Shown: positions 1-7,018, numbered from the stretch's first letter. The stretch: DNA of 7,998 nucleotides from an uncultured Actinomycetes bacterium (GCA_903930195.1 CAIYXH010000141.1:1-7998); one strand, 5' to 3'. Notes: generated by a model from the sequence alone, not told the origin. Numbers and translations: made by a program.

Positions 1-668
1 CTCGCCAGGCGTACCTGATCGAGGAGCCGATGGCCGCCGCGATCGGCGCCGGCCTTCCTGTCGCCGAGCCGACCGGGAACATGATCGTCGACATCGGCGG
101 GGGCACCACCGAGGTCGCCGTGATCTCGCTCGGCGGGATCGTCGTCTCGCAGTCGCTGCGCGTCGGCGGCGATGAGATGGACGAGGCGATCATCAACCAC
201 ATCAAGCGCGAGTACAAGCTCCTGATCGGCCAGCAGACCGCCGAGGAGATCAAGCTCGAGGTCGGCTCGGCCTTCCAGATGAAGGACGAGGTGCAGGCGG
301 AGGTTCGTGGCCGCGACATGCTCACCGGCCTGCCGAAGACCGTGATCCTCTCGAGCGAAGAGGTGCGCCATGCGCTCGACGAGCCGGTGCTCCAGATCAT
401 CGACGCGATCAAGTCGACGCTCGACAAGACGCCCCCGGAGCTCGCGGCGGACATCATGGACCGCGGGATCGTGCTCGCCGGCGGCGGGGCGCTCCTGCAG
501 GGGCTCGACCAGCGGATCCGCCAGGAGACGCACATGCCGACCCATCTCGCCGAGTCGCCGCTCACCTGCGTCGCCGTCGGCTCGGGCCGGAGCCTCGAGG
601 AGTTCGAGGCGATGCGCAACAGCCAGCGCGCGCGTGGCCGCTCCCGGCCCCGCAACGGCCGCCGGTAG
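1..668 (+). CDS. mreB: Rod shape-determining protein MreB, C-terminal part (5' end outside window)
   Basis: Actin-like ATPase that forms membrane-associated filaments and positions the elongation-type peptidoglycan machinery. The reading frame is already open at base 3 and reads RQAYLIEEPMAAAIGAGLPV, a hallmark MreB stretch, so the ATG at base 30 is internal and not the start. About 221 residues remain of a family length near 340. Visible motifs are the second phosphate-binding loop DIGGGTTE at local residues 30-37, the IGSAF/EVRGRD region as ExGSAF...AEVRGRD, PPELAADIMDRGIVLAGGGALL (adenosine/phosphate loop, GGG starting at local residue 160), and SPLTCVAVGSG near the end. After EEFEAM comes a short tail very rich in arginine (RARGRSRPRNGRR), unlike the acidic end of E. 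coli MreB. The stop is TAG at 666-668. mreC follows after 92 bases, so read-through from mreB is possible, although mreC seems to have its own promoter. Family identity is very secure. Confidence 0.97.
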   Translation, partial: RQAYLIEEPMAAAIGAGLPVAEPTGNMIVDIGGGTTEVAVISLGGIVVSQSLRVGGDEMDEAIINHIKREYKLLIGQQTAEEIKLEVGSAFQMKDEVQAEVRGRDMLTGLPKTVILSSEEVRHALDEPVLQIIDAIKSTLDKTPPELAADIMDRGIVLAGGGALLQGLDQRIRQETHMPTHLAESPLTCVAVGSGRSLEEFEAMRNSQRARGRSRPRNGRR

Positions 669-673
669 GCAAA

Positions 674-696
674 GGGTCAGACCTCAGGTCTGACCC
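674..696. repeat. Perfect 11-bp inverted repeat between mreB and mreC
   Basis: The left arm GGGTCAGACCT (674-684) and right arm AGGTCTGACCC (686-696) are perfect reverse complements around a single central C. The element starts 5 bases after the mreB stop codon. It has no T-tract after it, and a one-base loop cannot form as such, so the folded RNA would open the central pairs. It could be a REP-like dispersed palindrome, a binding site for a dimeric protein, or a weak terminator or RNA-stabilising hairpin for mreB. The sequence alone does not decide among these. Confidence 0.75.
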
Positions 697-745
697 GGCG
701 TGGCGTCACACAGCCCGCTTTAACAAACACAGCCGCGAAGCCCGG

Positions 746-761
746 TAGACTGGCCGTCCCG
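746..761 (+). promoter_or_regulatory. Candidate mreC promoter (-10 TAGACT) giving a leaderless mRNA
   Basis: TAGACT at 746-751 fits the TAnnnT -10 consensus of high-GC actinobacteria. The usual spacing would start transcription around 758-761, at or within a few bases of the mreC GTG at 761. No Shine-Dalgarno sequence precedes that GTG, which agrees with leaderless translation. A -35 box is poor: the only AT-rich stretch (TTTAACAAAC, 719-728) is not TTGACA-like at the ideal distance. Moderate support only. Confidence 0.45.
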
Positions 762-1699
762 TGCCTCGTAACCGGACCGTACGCCTCGCGGTCCTGGGCT
801 CGTCCGTTCAGCGCGCCGCTGCTGCCTCCGGCCACTCCCAGAACCGCACGAGCGCCCTCAGGCGGAGGATCGTCATCGCGTTCCTCGTCCTGGTCTCGCT
901 CGGCCTGATCTCGGTCTCGTTCCGGTCATCGGCGCTCGACTCCGTCGAGGGCACGGGCGCTTCGGCGTTGCGGCCGTTCCAGGTCGCTGCGAATCGTGTC
1001 GCCCGGCCGTTCCGCGACGGCTCCGGCTGGTTGCAGGGGCTCTTCGATGCGAAGGCGCGCAACCGCAAGCTGACGGCGCAGGTCGAGCACTACCGCCAGC
1101 TCTACGCCGAGCAGAAGGGCGCGATCGAGCAGAACAAGCATCTGCAGAAGCTGCTCCGCTACGAGAACTCGCCGAGTTTCCCGGAGGGCTACGTCCCCGT
1201 CGCCGCACAGGTGATCACGAGCCCCTCCGACCTCGACCAGAGCGTGACGATCGCCGCCGGCACGAACAGTGGCATCGCCGATCAGGACGTGGTCGTGACG
1301 GACAACGGCCTTGTCGGCCAGGTGACGCGGGTGTTCGCCACCGAGGCCCGGGTGACGCTGATCACCGATCCGGACATCTCCGTGCGCGCTGTCGACGAGA
1401 CGAGCCAGTCGGCGATCGGCGACGTCGACCACGGGAGCGGCACGGACGCGCTCGTCTTCGACGGCGTGACGAAGGACAAGACGGTCGTCGCGGGCGACAC
1501 GATCATCACCGCCGGCTCACCGGGCAACGGGAAGCTGTCGTCGCTCTACCCGCGGAACGTCCTGATCGGCACCGTCACGGGCGTCAGCCAGAGCGACACC
1601 GACGTCTACAAGAACATCCAGATCGAGCCGTTCGTCGACTTCTCCTCGCTGCAGTCCGTCCTCGTGCTGACGCCGAAGCAGAGCCACGGGAGCCGATGA
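761..1699 (+). CDS. mreC: Rod shape-determining protein MreC
   Basis: Bitopic membrane protein that links MreB to the periplasmic or extracytoplasmic wall synthases and activates PBP2-RodA. The 312-residue product has a basic cytoplasmic N-terminus of about 36 residues, one membrane helix (about 37-54, IVIAFLVLVSLGLISVSF), a coiled coil (about 95-133, NRKLTAQVEHYRQLYAEQ onward, ending LLRYEN), and then a beta-rich domain. The latter carries the typical MreC pattern NSGIADQDVVVTDNGLVGQV and, nearer the end, LYPRNVLIGTVTGV. Length fits the family. The GTG at 761 is chosen because it gives the full N-terminus and lies right after a -10 box; there is no ribosome binding site, so a leaderless start is likely. 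Its TGA overlaps the mreD ATG as ATGA. Upstream of it are a palindrome and mreB. It heads the coupled mreC-mreD-mrdA-rodA-DUF697 series. Identity is secure; the exact start is a little less so. Confidence 0.95.
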   Translation: MPRNRTVRLAVLGSSVQRAAAASGHSQNRTSALRRRIVIAFLVLVSLGLISVSFRSSALDSVEGTGASALRPFQVAANRVARPFRDGSGWLQGLFDAKARNRKLTAQVEHYRQLYAEQKGAIEQNKHLQKLLRYENSPSFPEGYVPVAAQVITSPSDLDQSVTIAAGTNSGIADQDVVVTDNGLVGQVTRVFATEARVTLITDPDISVRAVDETSQSAIGDVDHGSGTDALVFDGVTKDKTVVAGDTIITAGSPGNGKLSSLYPRNVLIGTVTGVSQSDTDVYKNIQIEPFVDFSSLQSVLVLTPKQSHGSR

Positions 1700-2217
1700 C
1701 GCTCGACGCGGTCAAGGCCGCCGTGCTCCTGTTCCTCGCCGTGCTCCTCCAGGAGTCGCTCGTCGCGGTCTACACGCCGTTCGGTGGGGCGGCCGACATC
1801 GTGCTCGTGCTGCTGCTGACGCTGGCCCTCCTGCGCGGCTCGGTCTTCGGCGCCGTGGCCGGGTTCTGCACGGGGTTCGTGCTCGACGTCTCGAACCTCG
1901 GGACGCTCGGCTTCACCTCGCTGCTCCTGACGGTCGGCGGCTTCTGGATCGGCCGCTACGGCGAGACGACGGCGCGCGACCGCGCCCATGCGCCGTACAG
2001 CTCGGTCGGCGTGGTCACGATCCTCTACGCCTGCGCCGCGCTCGGGCTGCACTTCGTCCTCGGCGACTCGGCGCCGGCAGGCCCCGTCTTCTCCGGCCTG
2101 CCAATGGAGGTCGTGCTCAACCTGGTTCTCACCTGGCCGGTCTATGCCGCCGTACGCCGTGCCTTCCGGCCGCTGGGCAACGCAGACCGGATCCACGAGG
2201 TGAGACTCGTTGGCTAG
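1696..2217 (+). CDS. mreD: Rod shape-determining protein MreD
   Basis: Small integral membrane protein of the elongasome that works with MreC; its molecular role is not settled. The 173 residues are mostly hydrophobic, with about five membrane segments. They include an N-terminal helix (VKAAVLLFLAVLLQESLVAV), ADIVLVLLLTLALLRGSVFG, and a glycine/aspartate signature region, AGFCTGFVLDVSNLGTLG, which matches the GF..GxxxDxxxxxxLG pattern of MreD. The start ATG overlaps the mreC stop by 4 bases. A GGGAG at 1688-1692 lies only 3 bases upstream, so translation is probably coupled to mreC. The 3' end overlaps the mrdA start by 8 bases. MreD is poorly conserved in sequence, so the call rests on topology, signature and position together; in this order it is very likely right. 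Confidence 0.92.
   Translation: MTLDAVKAAVLLFLAVLLQESLVAVYTPFGGAADIVLVLLLTLALLRGSVFGAVAGFCTGFVLDVSNLGTLGFTSLLLTVGGFWIGRYGETTARDRAHAPYSSVGVVTILYACAALGLHFVLGDSAPAGPVFSGLPMEVVLNLVLTWPVYAAVRRAFRPLGNADRIHEVRLVG
2197..2203 (+). promoter_or_regulatory. Ribosome binding site GAGGTGA that fixes the TTG start of mrdA
   Basis: GAGGTGA ends 6 bases before TTG 2210. Its last three bases, TGA, are also an in-frame stop for the mrdA frame, which rules out any longer PBP2 product. The site lies inside the last codons of mreD. Confidence 0.75.
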
Positions 2218-4219
2218 CGCCTCGGGACGTCCGCGCCCGCGGCGGTTCCTGCCGGGCGACCCCCGGGTGGAGGAGCCGTACCGCCTCACGCCGCAGCTCG
2301 CGCTGCGCGTCGCCGTGCTCGGGGCGCTCGCGCTCGGCGTCTTCGCCGTGCTCTTCCTGCGTCTCTGGGCGCTGCAGGTGCTGTCGGGGACGAAGTACCG
2401 CGCCGAGGCGAACGACAACCGCGTGCGCACGATCCAGATCGACGCGCCGCGCGGTCAGATCGTCGACGCGAGCGGCCATACGCTCGTCACGAACAAGCTC
2501 GGCACGAGCCTCGACGTCTGGCCGTCCGACCTCCCGAAGAGCGCCACGGCGAAGGCCAAGGAGCTCGGCGTGATCGCCCAGGCGGTCGGCGTGCCGCTGA
2601 AGACGGTCACGACGAAGGTGGCGCAGTCACAGGACGACCCGCTCGTCCCGGTCGTCGTCCGGCGCGGGCTGACCGACGACCAGGTCTCGTACTTCAAGGA
2701 GCGCCGGATCGAGTTCCCCGGGGTGGAGCTCGCGGACAGCTACCTGCGCACCTACCCCTACCAGTCGGTCGCGGCGCACGTGCTCGGCTACGTCGGCGCG
2801 ATCACCGCGCCGGAGCTGAAGGCCGACAAGAAGCTCGGCTACGGGCCGAACGACACCGTCGGCCAGGCGGGGATCGAGGCGACCTACGACCGCTACCTCA
2901 AGGGCAAGGACGGAACGGCCCAGCTCACCGTCGACTCGCTCGGCCGGCCGACGAGCTCCGTCACGACATCCGTGCTGCCGCAGGCCGGGAACACGGTCAA
3001 GCTCACGATCGAGCTGAAGCTCCAGCAGGCGGCGCAGAAGGCCCTCAAGTACGGCGTCAACCTCGCCCGCTCGAGCGGGCAGACGGCGGCTGACGGCGGC
3101 GCGATCGTCGCGATGAACCCGAACACCGGTGCCGTCCTTGCGCTCGCCTCGTACCCGACCTACCAGCCGTCGGTCTACGTCGACCGGAGCCCGAAGAAGC
3201 TGGCCGAGCTGCAGAACCCGGCGGCCGGTGCCGCGAGCAACTACCCCGGCATCGACCGCGCCCTCGACGTGGGCTATCCGCCGGGCTCGATCTTCAAGCC
3301 GGTCACGGCGCTCGCGGCGCTCGAGGAGCACCTGATCGCCCCGAGCCAGTCGCTGCTCTGCTCGCCGACGTACACCGCCTACAAGCAGACCTTCAAGAAC
3401 TGGGACCCCGACACGAACCAGTGGATGGAGCTCCCGCAGGCGCTCGCCGAGTCGTGCGACACGTTCTTCTACCAACTCGGCGACCGCTTCTACAAGCTCC
3501 CGTCGAGCCGCGGTCACGCGCTGCAGCAGTGGGCCGCGCGCTTCGGCTTCGGCGAGGACACGGGGATCGACGTGGGCCCGGAGGATCCGGGCCTCGTGCC
3601 GACCCCGGAGTGGCGCCGGCAGGCCTACAGCGGCTCGGAGTACACGGAGGTCGACCGCACCTGGAAGCCGGGCTACTCGATCCAGCTCGCGATCGGCCAG
3701 GGCGACCTCGAGGTGACGCCGCTGCAGATGGCGCGGTTCTACTCGCTGATCGCGAACGGCGGCAACCTCGTCACGCCGTACCTCGTCCAGGACGTGCAGC
3801 AGGCGGGCGGCGATCCCAAGAACCCGCAGATCCTCCGCCAGTTCGGAGCACAGCCGTCGACGCCGAGCGGGGTGGACGCCTCGGCGTTGCAGGTCGTCCA
3901 GGAGGGGCTCTACAGCGGCACCCACTCGAGTGACGGCACGTCCTACGGCGTCTTCGGCGACTTCCCGGTCTCGATCGCCGGCAAGACCGGCAGCGCCCAG
4001 AAGATCGTGCACCTCGCGGGCTATCCGAACGGCGTCGAGGAGACGCAGTCGTGGTGGTGCGGCTACGGCCCGACCGACAGCGCCCAGATCGTCGTCTGCG
4101 CGGTGATCGAGAACGGCGGCGAAGGCGCTGCTGCGGCCGCGCCGGCGGCGCTGCAGGTCTTCAAGTCGTACTTCAAGGTGCATCAGGCCACGACGATCAC
4201 GGCGCATCCCTCGGACTGA
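2210..4219 (+). CDS. mrdA: Penicillin-binding protein 2 (elongasome transpeptidase, class B PBP)
   Basis: D,D-transpeptidase that crosslinks the glycan strands made by RodA; target of beta-lactams. The 669 residues comprise a short basic cytoplasmic tail, one membrane helix (about 32-52), the PBP dimerisation domain (opening IDAPRGQIVDASGHTLVTN, about 77-96) and the transpeptidase domain. Catalytic motifs are in order: SIFK (S360, K363), SCD (415-417; the SxD form is normal for PBP2) and KTG (592-594). The conserved AIGQGDLEVTPLQMA also precedes KTG as expected. The start is TTG at 2210: the same frame has a TGA at 2201-2203, so no earlier start is possible, and GAGGTGA at 2197-2203 is a good ribosome binding site 6 bases upstream. 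It overlaps mreD by 8 bases, and its TGA shares one base with the rodA ATG. A division-type FtsI is less likely given the mreCD/rodA context and the SxD motif. Confidence 0.95.
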   Translation: MASASGRPRPRRFLPGDPRVEEPYRLTPQLALRVAVLGALALGVFAVLFLRLWALQVLSGTKYRAEANDNRVRTIQIDAPRGQIVDASGHTLVTNKLGTSLDVWPSDLPKSATAKAKELGVIAQAVGVPLKTVTTKVAQSQDDPLVPVVVRRGLTDDQVSYFKERRIEFPGVELADSYLRTYPYQSVAAHVLGYVGAITAPELKADKKLGYGPNDTVGQAGIEATYDRYLKGKDGTAQLTVDSLGRPTSSVTTSVLPQAGNTVKLTIELKLQQAAQKALKYGVNLARSSGQTAADGGAIVAMNPNTGAVLALASYPTYQPSVYVDRSPKKLAELQNPAAGAASNYPGIDRALDVGYPPGSIFKPVTALAALEEHLIAPSQSLLCSPTYTAYKQTFKNWDPDTNQWMELPQALAESCDTFFYQLGDRFYKLPSSRGHALQQWAARFGFGEDTGIDVGPEDPGLVPTPEWRRQAYSGSEYTEVDRTWKPGYSIQLAIGQGDLEVTPLQMARFYSLIANGGNLVTPYLVQDVQQAGGDPKNPQILRQFGAQPSTPSGVDASALQVVQEGLYSGTHSSDGTSYGVFGDFPVSIAGKTGSAQKIVHLAGYPNGVEETQSWWCGYGPTDSAQIVVCAVIENGGEGAAAAAPAALQVFKSYFKVHQATTITAHPSD

Positions 4220-5397
4220 TGGCGATCGAGGCAGTCGACGGCCGCGTCCGCGGCCTGGGAAGCAGGGGTCGAGAGCAGCAGCTCGGGCTCGCCGTCGTCC
4301 GGCGCCTCGACTGGCTCCTCGTTGCGGCGGTGGGCGGCGCGCTCGCCTACGGCCTCTGGGCGATCGACGGGATCACGCGCGACAACACGGGCGGGAGCTC
4401 CCTTTCGCGGCAGGGCGTCTACGCGGCAGTCGGGCTCGTGCTGCTGGTCGTCGCGATCTTCGTCGACCCGGCCCGCTACCGGGCGCACTCCCAGTGGATC
4501 TACGGCTCGCTCGTCGGGCTGCTCTTCGTCGTGCTCGCACTCGGCGCCGCGACCCGCGGCTCGAAGCGCTGGATCGACCTCAAGGTCTTCACCTTCCAGC
4601 CGTCCGAGTTCGGCAAGGTCTTCTTCGCGCTCGCGCTCGCGGGTTTTCTCAGCAGTCGCGACCGCGTCGCGAACCTCCGCAGCGCGCTCACCGCCGTCGC
4701 GCTCGCGCTGCCGCCGATCCTGCTCGTCTTCGTCCAGCCCGACTTCGGCACCGCGCTCGTCTACATGGCGGTGCTCTTCGCCGTGCTCTTCACCTTCGGG
4801 CTGCGCTGGTCGCAGCTCGCGGGTGGCGCGGCGATCGTCGCGATCCTCGCCTGCGCGGTGCTCTGGTGGCTCCCCGCCGCCGGCATCGACGTGCTCAAGC
4901 CGTACCAGGCCGCCCGCCTCACCGGCTTCACGCACCCCGGCTCGGATCCGCGCTCGGCGACCTACCAGGTGACGCAGTCGATCATCACCGTCGGCGCCGG
5001 CGGCCTGCGCGGGCGCGGTGTCCACGGCGCAACGCAGACCGGCCTCGGCTACCTGCCCGAGGACTCGACCGACTTCGCCTTCGCCTCGCTCGCCGAGCAG
5101 CGCGGCTTCTCGGGCGCAGCGATCCTGCTGCTCCTCTACCTGCTGATCGTCTGGCGCGGGATCAAGGCGATCACGGCTGCCCGCGACCGCTTCAGCGCGC
5201 TCGCGGCTGCCGGCATCGTCTTCGGCTTCCTCTTCCAGGTGTTCGTCAACGTGGGGATGACGATCGGGGTCGCGCCGGTCACCGGCATCCCGCTGCCGTT
5301 CGTCTCGGTCGGCGGCTCCTCGATGATCAGCAACCTGCTCGGCATGGGGATCCTGCTCTCCATCCACGCGCGCGGCGGACGCCGCCGGCTCGCATGA
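4219..5397 (+). CDS. rodA: Peptidoglycan glycosyltransferase RodA (SEDS family)
   Basis: Membrane glycosyltransferase that polymerises lipid II in complex with PBP2 during cell elongation. The product is 392 residues with about ten membrane segments. SEDS signatures are all present: KRWIDLKVFTFQPSEFGKV, then VQPDFGTALVYMAVLFAVLF, then TYQVTQSIITVGAGGLRGRG with GYLPEDSTDFAFASLAEQRG, and near the end NVGMTIGVAPVTGIPLPFVS followed by VGGSSM. Asp285, in STDFAFA, aligns with the aspartate known to be essential in RodA/FtsW. The start is taken as ATG 4219, which shares its A with the mrdA stop. The frame is open upstream to 4051, but that part lies within mrdA and reads as arginine-rich out-of-frame sequence. 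No Shine-Dalgarno precedes 4219, so translational coupling is likely. The stop overlaps the next gene as ATGA. RodA rather than FtsW is inferred from its pairing with PBP2. Confidence 0.95.
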   Translation: MAIEAVDGRVRGLGSRGREQQLGLAVVRRLDWLLVAAVGGALAYGLWAIDGITRDNTGGSSLSRQGVYAAVGLVLLVVAIFVDPARYRAHSQWIYGSLVGLLFVVLALGAATRGSKRWIDLKVFTFQPSEFGKVFFALALAGFLSSRDRVANLRSALTAVALALPPILLVFVQPDFGTALVYMAVLFAVLFTFGLRWSQLAGGAAIVAILACAVLWWLPAAGIDVLKPYQAARLTGFTHPGSDPRSATYQVTQSIITVGAGGLRGRGVHGATQTGLGYLPEDSTDFAFASLAEQRGFSGAAILLLLYLLIVWRGIKAITAARDRFSALAAAGIVFGFLFQVFVNVGMTIGVAPVTGIPLPFVSVGGSSMISNLLGMGILLSIHARGGRRRLA

Positions 5398-6158
5398 AGT
5401 CCGGCCCGGCCGGTCTCGCTCCCCGCAAGCTCCTCTCCGTCCTCCGCGACGTACGCGGCAGCTCGGGCGACGGCAGCCCGGTGGTCGTCGCGGGTGCGCG
5501 CGAGCTCGTGCCGCTCCTCGCCCGTGAGCTGCGCGCCGGAGGCGAGGCCTCCGCTGTGCGCGAGGGCGGCTCCGCGACGGGCGCGTCGGTCCTGATCTGG
5601 GTCGGCTCCGCCGACGAGGATGCGCTCCGGGACGCGAGCAGGGCGGGCGTCCCGATCGTCGGGGTGACCGAGGGCTCGAGCCTTCCGTACGTGCTCGACA
5701 CCGACCTCGTCGAGCTCGCGCCGGGCGCGGGCTTCCCCGTGGACGCGATCGTCGAGGCGGTCGCGCGAAAGCTGGGCGAGCGCGGCGCCCGGCTCGCGGG
5801 GCGGCTGCCGGTGCTGCGCGAGGCGATCGTCGACGAGCTGATCCGCTCCGCTGCACGCCGCAACGGGCTGATCGGCGCGGCGGTCTTCATCCCCGGCGTC
5901 GACCTGCCGGTGCTGACGCTCAACGAGGTGCGCCTCGTGCTCCGGATCGCGCTCGCCTACGGCCAGGAGCTCGACACGAGCAGGGCCGTCGACATCGTCG
6001 GTGTCGTCGGCGCGGGCTTCGGGCTCCGCGCCGCGGCGGGCGAGCTGCTCGATCTCGTGCCGGTCGCAGGCTGGGCGCTCAAGGGGGCGATCGCCTACGG
6101 CGGCACGCGCGCGATCGGCGAGGCTGCGCGCCGCCGGTTCGCCCTCACCGCGGGTTAG
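5394..6158 (+). CDS. DUF697-like membrane protein with a P-loop-less GTPase-like N-terminal domain; function unknown
   Basis: A 254-residue protein with no assigned function. Residues 30-125 have alternating strands and helices (PVVVAGARELVPLLARELRA, VLIWVGSADEDALRDASRAG, VPIVGVTEG). This resembles the order of an Era-like small GTPase, but there is no GxxxxGK[S/T] P-loop and no clear NKxD, so nucleotide binding is doubtful. Residues 138-245 look like a DUF697 domain: LPVLREAIVDELIRSAARRN, a hydrophobic hairpin around FIPGVDLPVLTLNEVRLVLR, and a glycine-rich pair of helices from VDIVGVVGAGFGLRAAAG to PVAGWALKGAIAYGGTRAIG. In known proteins DUF697 often sits C-terminal to a GTPase domain at the membrane. 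The ATG overlaps the rodA stop (ATGA) with no ribosome binding site, so its synthesis should follow that of RodA. This suggests, but does not prove, a role with the elongation machinery. It appears to be the last gene of the coupled series. The coding call is firm; the DUF697 assignment is from recall and is moderate. Confidence 0.85.
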   Translation: MKSGPAGLAPRKLLSVLRDVRGSSGDGSPVVVAGARELVPLLARELRAGGEASAVREGGSATGASVLIWVGSADEDALRDASRAGVPIVGVTEGSSLPYVLDTDLVELAPGAGFPVDAIVEAVARKLGERGARLAGRLPVLREAIVDELIRSAARRNGLIGAAVFIPGVDLPVLTLNEVRLVLRIALAYGQELDTSRAVDIVGVVGAGFGLRAAAGELLDLVPVAGWALKGAIAYGGTRAIGEAARRRFALTAG

Positions 6159-6180
6159 GCGTCTCCGAGTCCGGGTAGAC

Positions 6181-6200
6181 GCAGAGGGCACCTCCTCTGC
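6181..6200 (+). terminator. Hairpin between the rod genes and the secreted protein gene
   Basis: GCAGAGG (6181-6187) pairs with CCTCTGC (6194-6200) around a 6-base loop. There is no T-tract, so it would be a weak or factor-assisted terminator for the mreC series, or a leader structure for the next gene. The loop and right arm contain CACCTCCT (6189-6196), identical to the 16S rRNA anti-Shine-Dalgarno core. Part of it could pair with the AGGAG of the next gene at 6215-6219. Confidence 0.4.
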
Positions 6201-6225
6201 CCTGCTTGGACCCAAGGAGATCGAC

Positions 6226-7002
6226 ATGAAGAAGCTGTGCGCACTTGCAGCTGCCCTGCTCGTGCCTGTGCTGACGCTGACCGCGACGGCGGGCGCGCAC
6301 ACGCTCGTGGCCTCCGGCGACACGTGCACGTATACGAAGTCGGGCACGTCCTACGCGGTGCAGGTCACCACACCGAGCGGCGCCCAGCAGTACGCCTTCG
6401 CGTTCGGCGCGACAGGCGCAACCGTCTCTGCGGTCTCGATCTCCGGCGCGAACGGGCAGTTCTCGACGCAGGGCCTCCCGGCCGGGACCACCGGCGCCAT
6501 CGTCTCCGACGCCCCGCTCCCTGGCTCGTCGAGCGCGACCGTCACCGTCAGCGGCCCGTCGACAGGCTTCGTCCTCGCGGCGACGTCCAGCGCCGGTGGG
6601 GCCTACAGCGATCTTGTCACCTGTACGGTAGGCGCTCCCGCCCCGCCGGTCTCCCGGACGACGGCAACGCTCAGCGTCGGCCCGAAGCTCGTCTACGTCG
6701 CGCGTCAGAAGGTCTGGCACCTGACGGTGACCACCTCGACTGCCGGCACCGTGGGCGGCGTCCAGCTCGTCGCGACGAAGGGGGCCACCGGCTCGTCCAA
6801 GACGACGACCGCCAAGTCCGGCTTCCAGACCCACAAGGTCAGTCACGGCGCCGGCGCGTTCACCCTCGTGTTCCATGCGACGCCCACCGGGGTGAAGACG
6901 CTCGCGAAGGATGGCAAGGCCACGATCCGCTTCCAGGCAAGGTTCACGCCGACGGGCGCCGGAACGGTGACGAAGATCGTGACGCTGACGTTCCGCCGGT
7001 AG
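6226..7002 (+). CDS. Secreted two-part protein of unknown function
   Basis: I do not recognise this 258-residue protein. It begins with a classical signal peptide: MKK, a hydrophobic core of Leu/Ala/Val, and a likely signal peptidase I site after Ala24 (TAGA|H). The mature N-terminal part (about 25-135) is rich in Ser, Thr, Ala and Gly and holds just two cysteines, C34 and C133, which bracket it and could form a disulfide. A short Pro-rich linker (GAPAPPVSR, about 136-144) leads to a second part (about 145-258) with alternating valine/threonine strands, probably a beta-sandwich, ending FRR. No membrane anchor, lipobox or sorting signal is seen, so release or loose wall association is likely. 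The start ATG has an excellent AAGGAG (6214-6219) 6 bases upstream, unlike the coupled genes before it, and a strong terminator follows. It is probably an independent unit; a wall-related role from its position is only a guess. Confidence 0.85.
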   Translation: MKKLCALAAALLVPVLTLTATAGAHTLVASGDTCTYTKSGTSYAVQVTTPSGAQQYAFAFGATGATVSAVSISGANGQFSTQGLPAGTTGAIVSDAPLPGSSSATVTVSGPSTGFVLAATSSAGGAYSDLVTCTVGAPAPPVSRTTATLSVGPKLVYVARQKVWHLTVTTSTAGTVGGVQLVATKGATGSSKTTTAKSGFQTHKVSHGAGAFTLVFHATPTGVKTLAKDGKATIRFQARFTPTGAGTVTKIVTLTFRR

Positions 7003-7018
7003 CGCACGAATGGTCTGC

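Noticed and set aside
30..32. ATG as a start for MreB
   Set aside because: The frame continues upstream as RQAYLIEEP, which is conserved MreB sequence; the true start lies before the window.
674..696. Calling the palindrome an intrinsic terminator
   Set aside because: There is no T-tract and the loop is one base, so it is recorded as an inverted repeat instead.
2627..4207. Long minus-strand open frame (526 codons) opposite mrdA, and others opposite rodA and the DUF697-like gene
   Set aside because: The frames are arginine-, aspartate- and leucine-rich low-complexity shadows of GC-rich + strand genes, with no family motifs. The + strand carries catalytic motifs throughout.
4051..4218. Upstream extension of the rodA frame into mrdA
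   Set aside because: The extra residues are arginine-rich out-of-frame sequence lying over the PBP2 KTG region and C-terminus. ATG 4219, sharing one base with the mrdA stop, gives a normal RodA N-terminus.
4494..5393. + strand open frame continuing upstream of the DUF697-like gene
   Set aside because: It overlaps rodA out of frame and is arginine/alanine low-complexity; ATG 5394 fits the ATGA coupling.
6012..6045. Glycine-rich GAGFGLRAAAG in the DUF697-like protein as a nucleotide-binding loop
   Set aside because: It has no GK[S/T] and lies in a hydrophobic membrane-type segment.
6176..6181. TAGACG as a -10 box for the secreted protein gene
   Set aside because: It resembles the mreC box in context (CGGGTAGAC) but lacks the conserved final T, and a transcript from it would begin inside the 6181-6200 hairpin.
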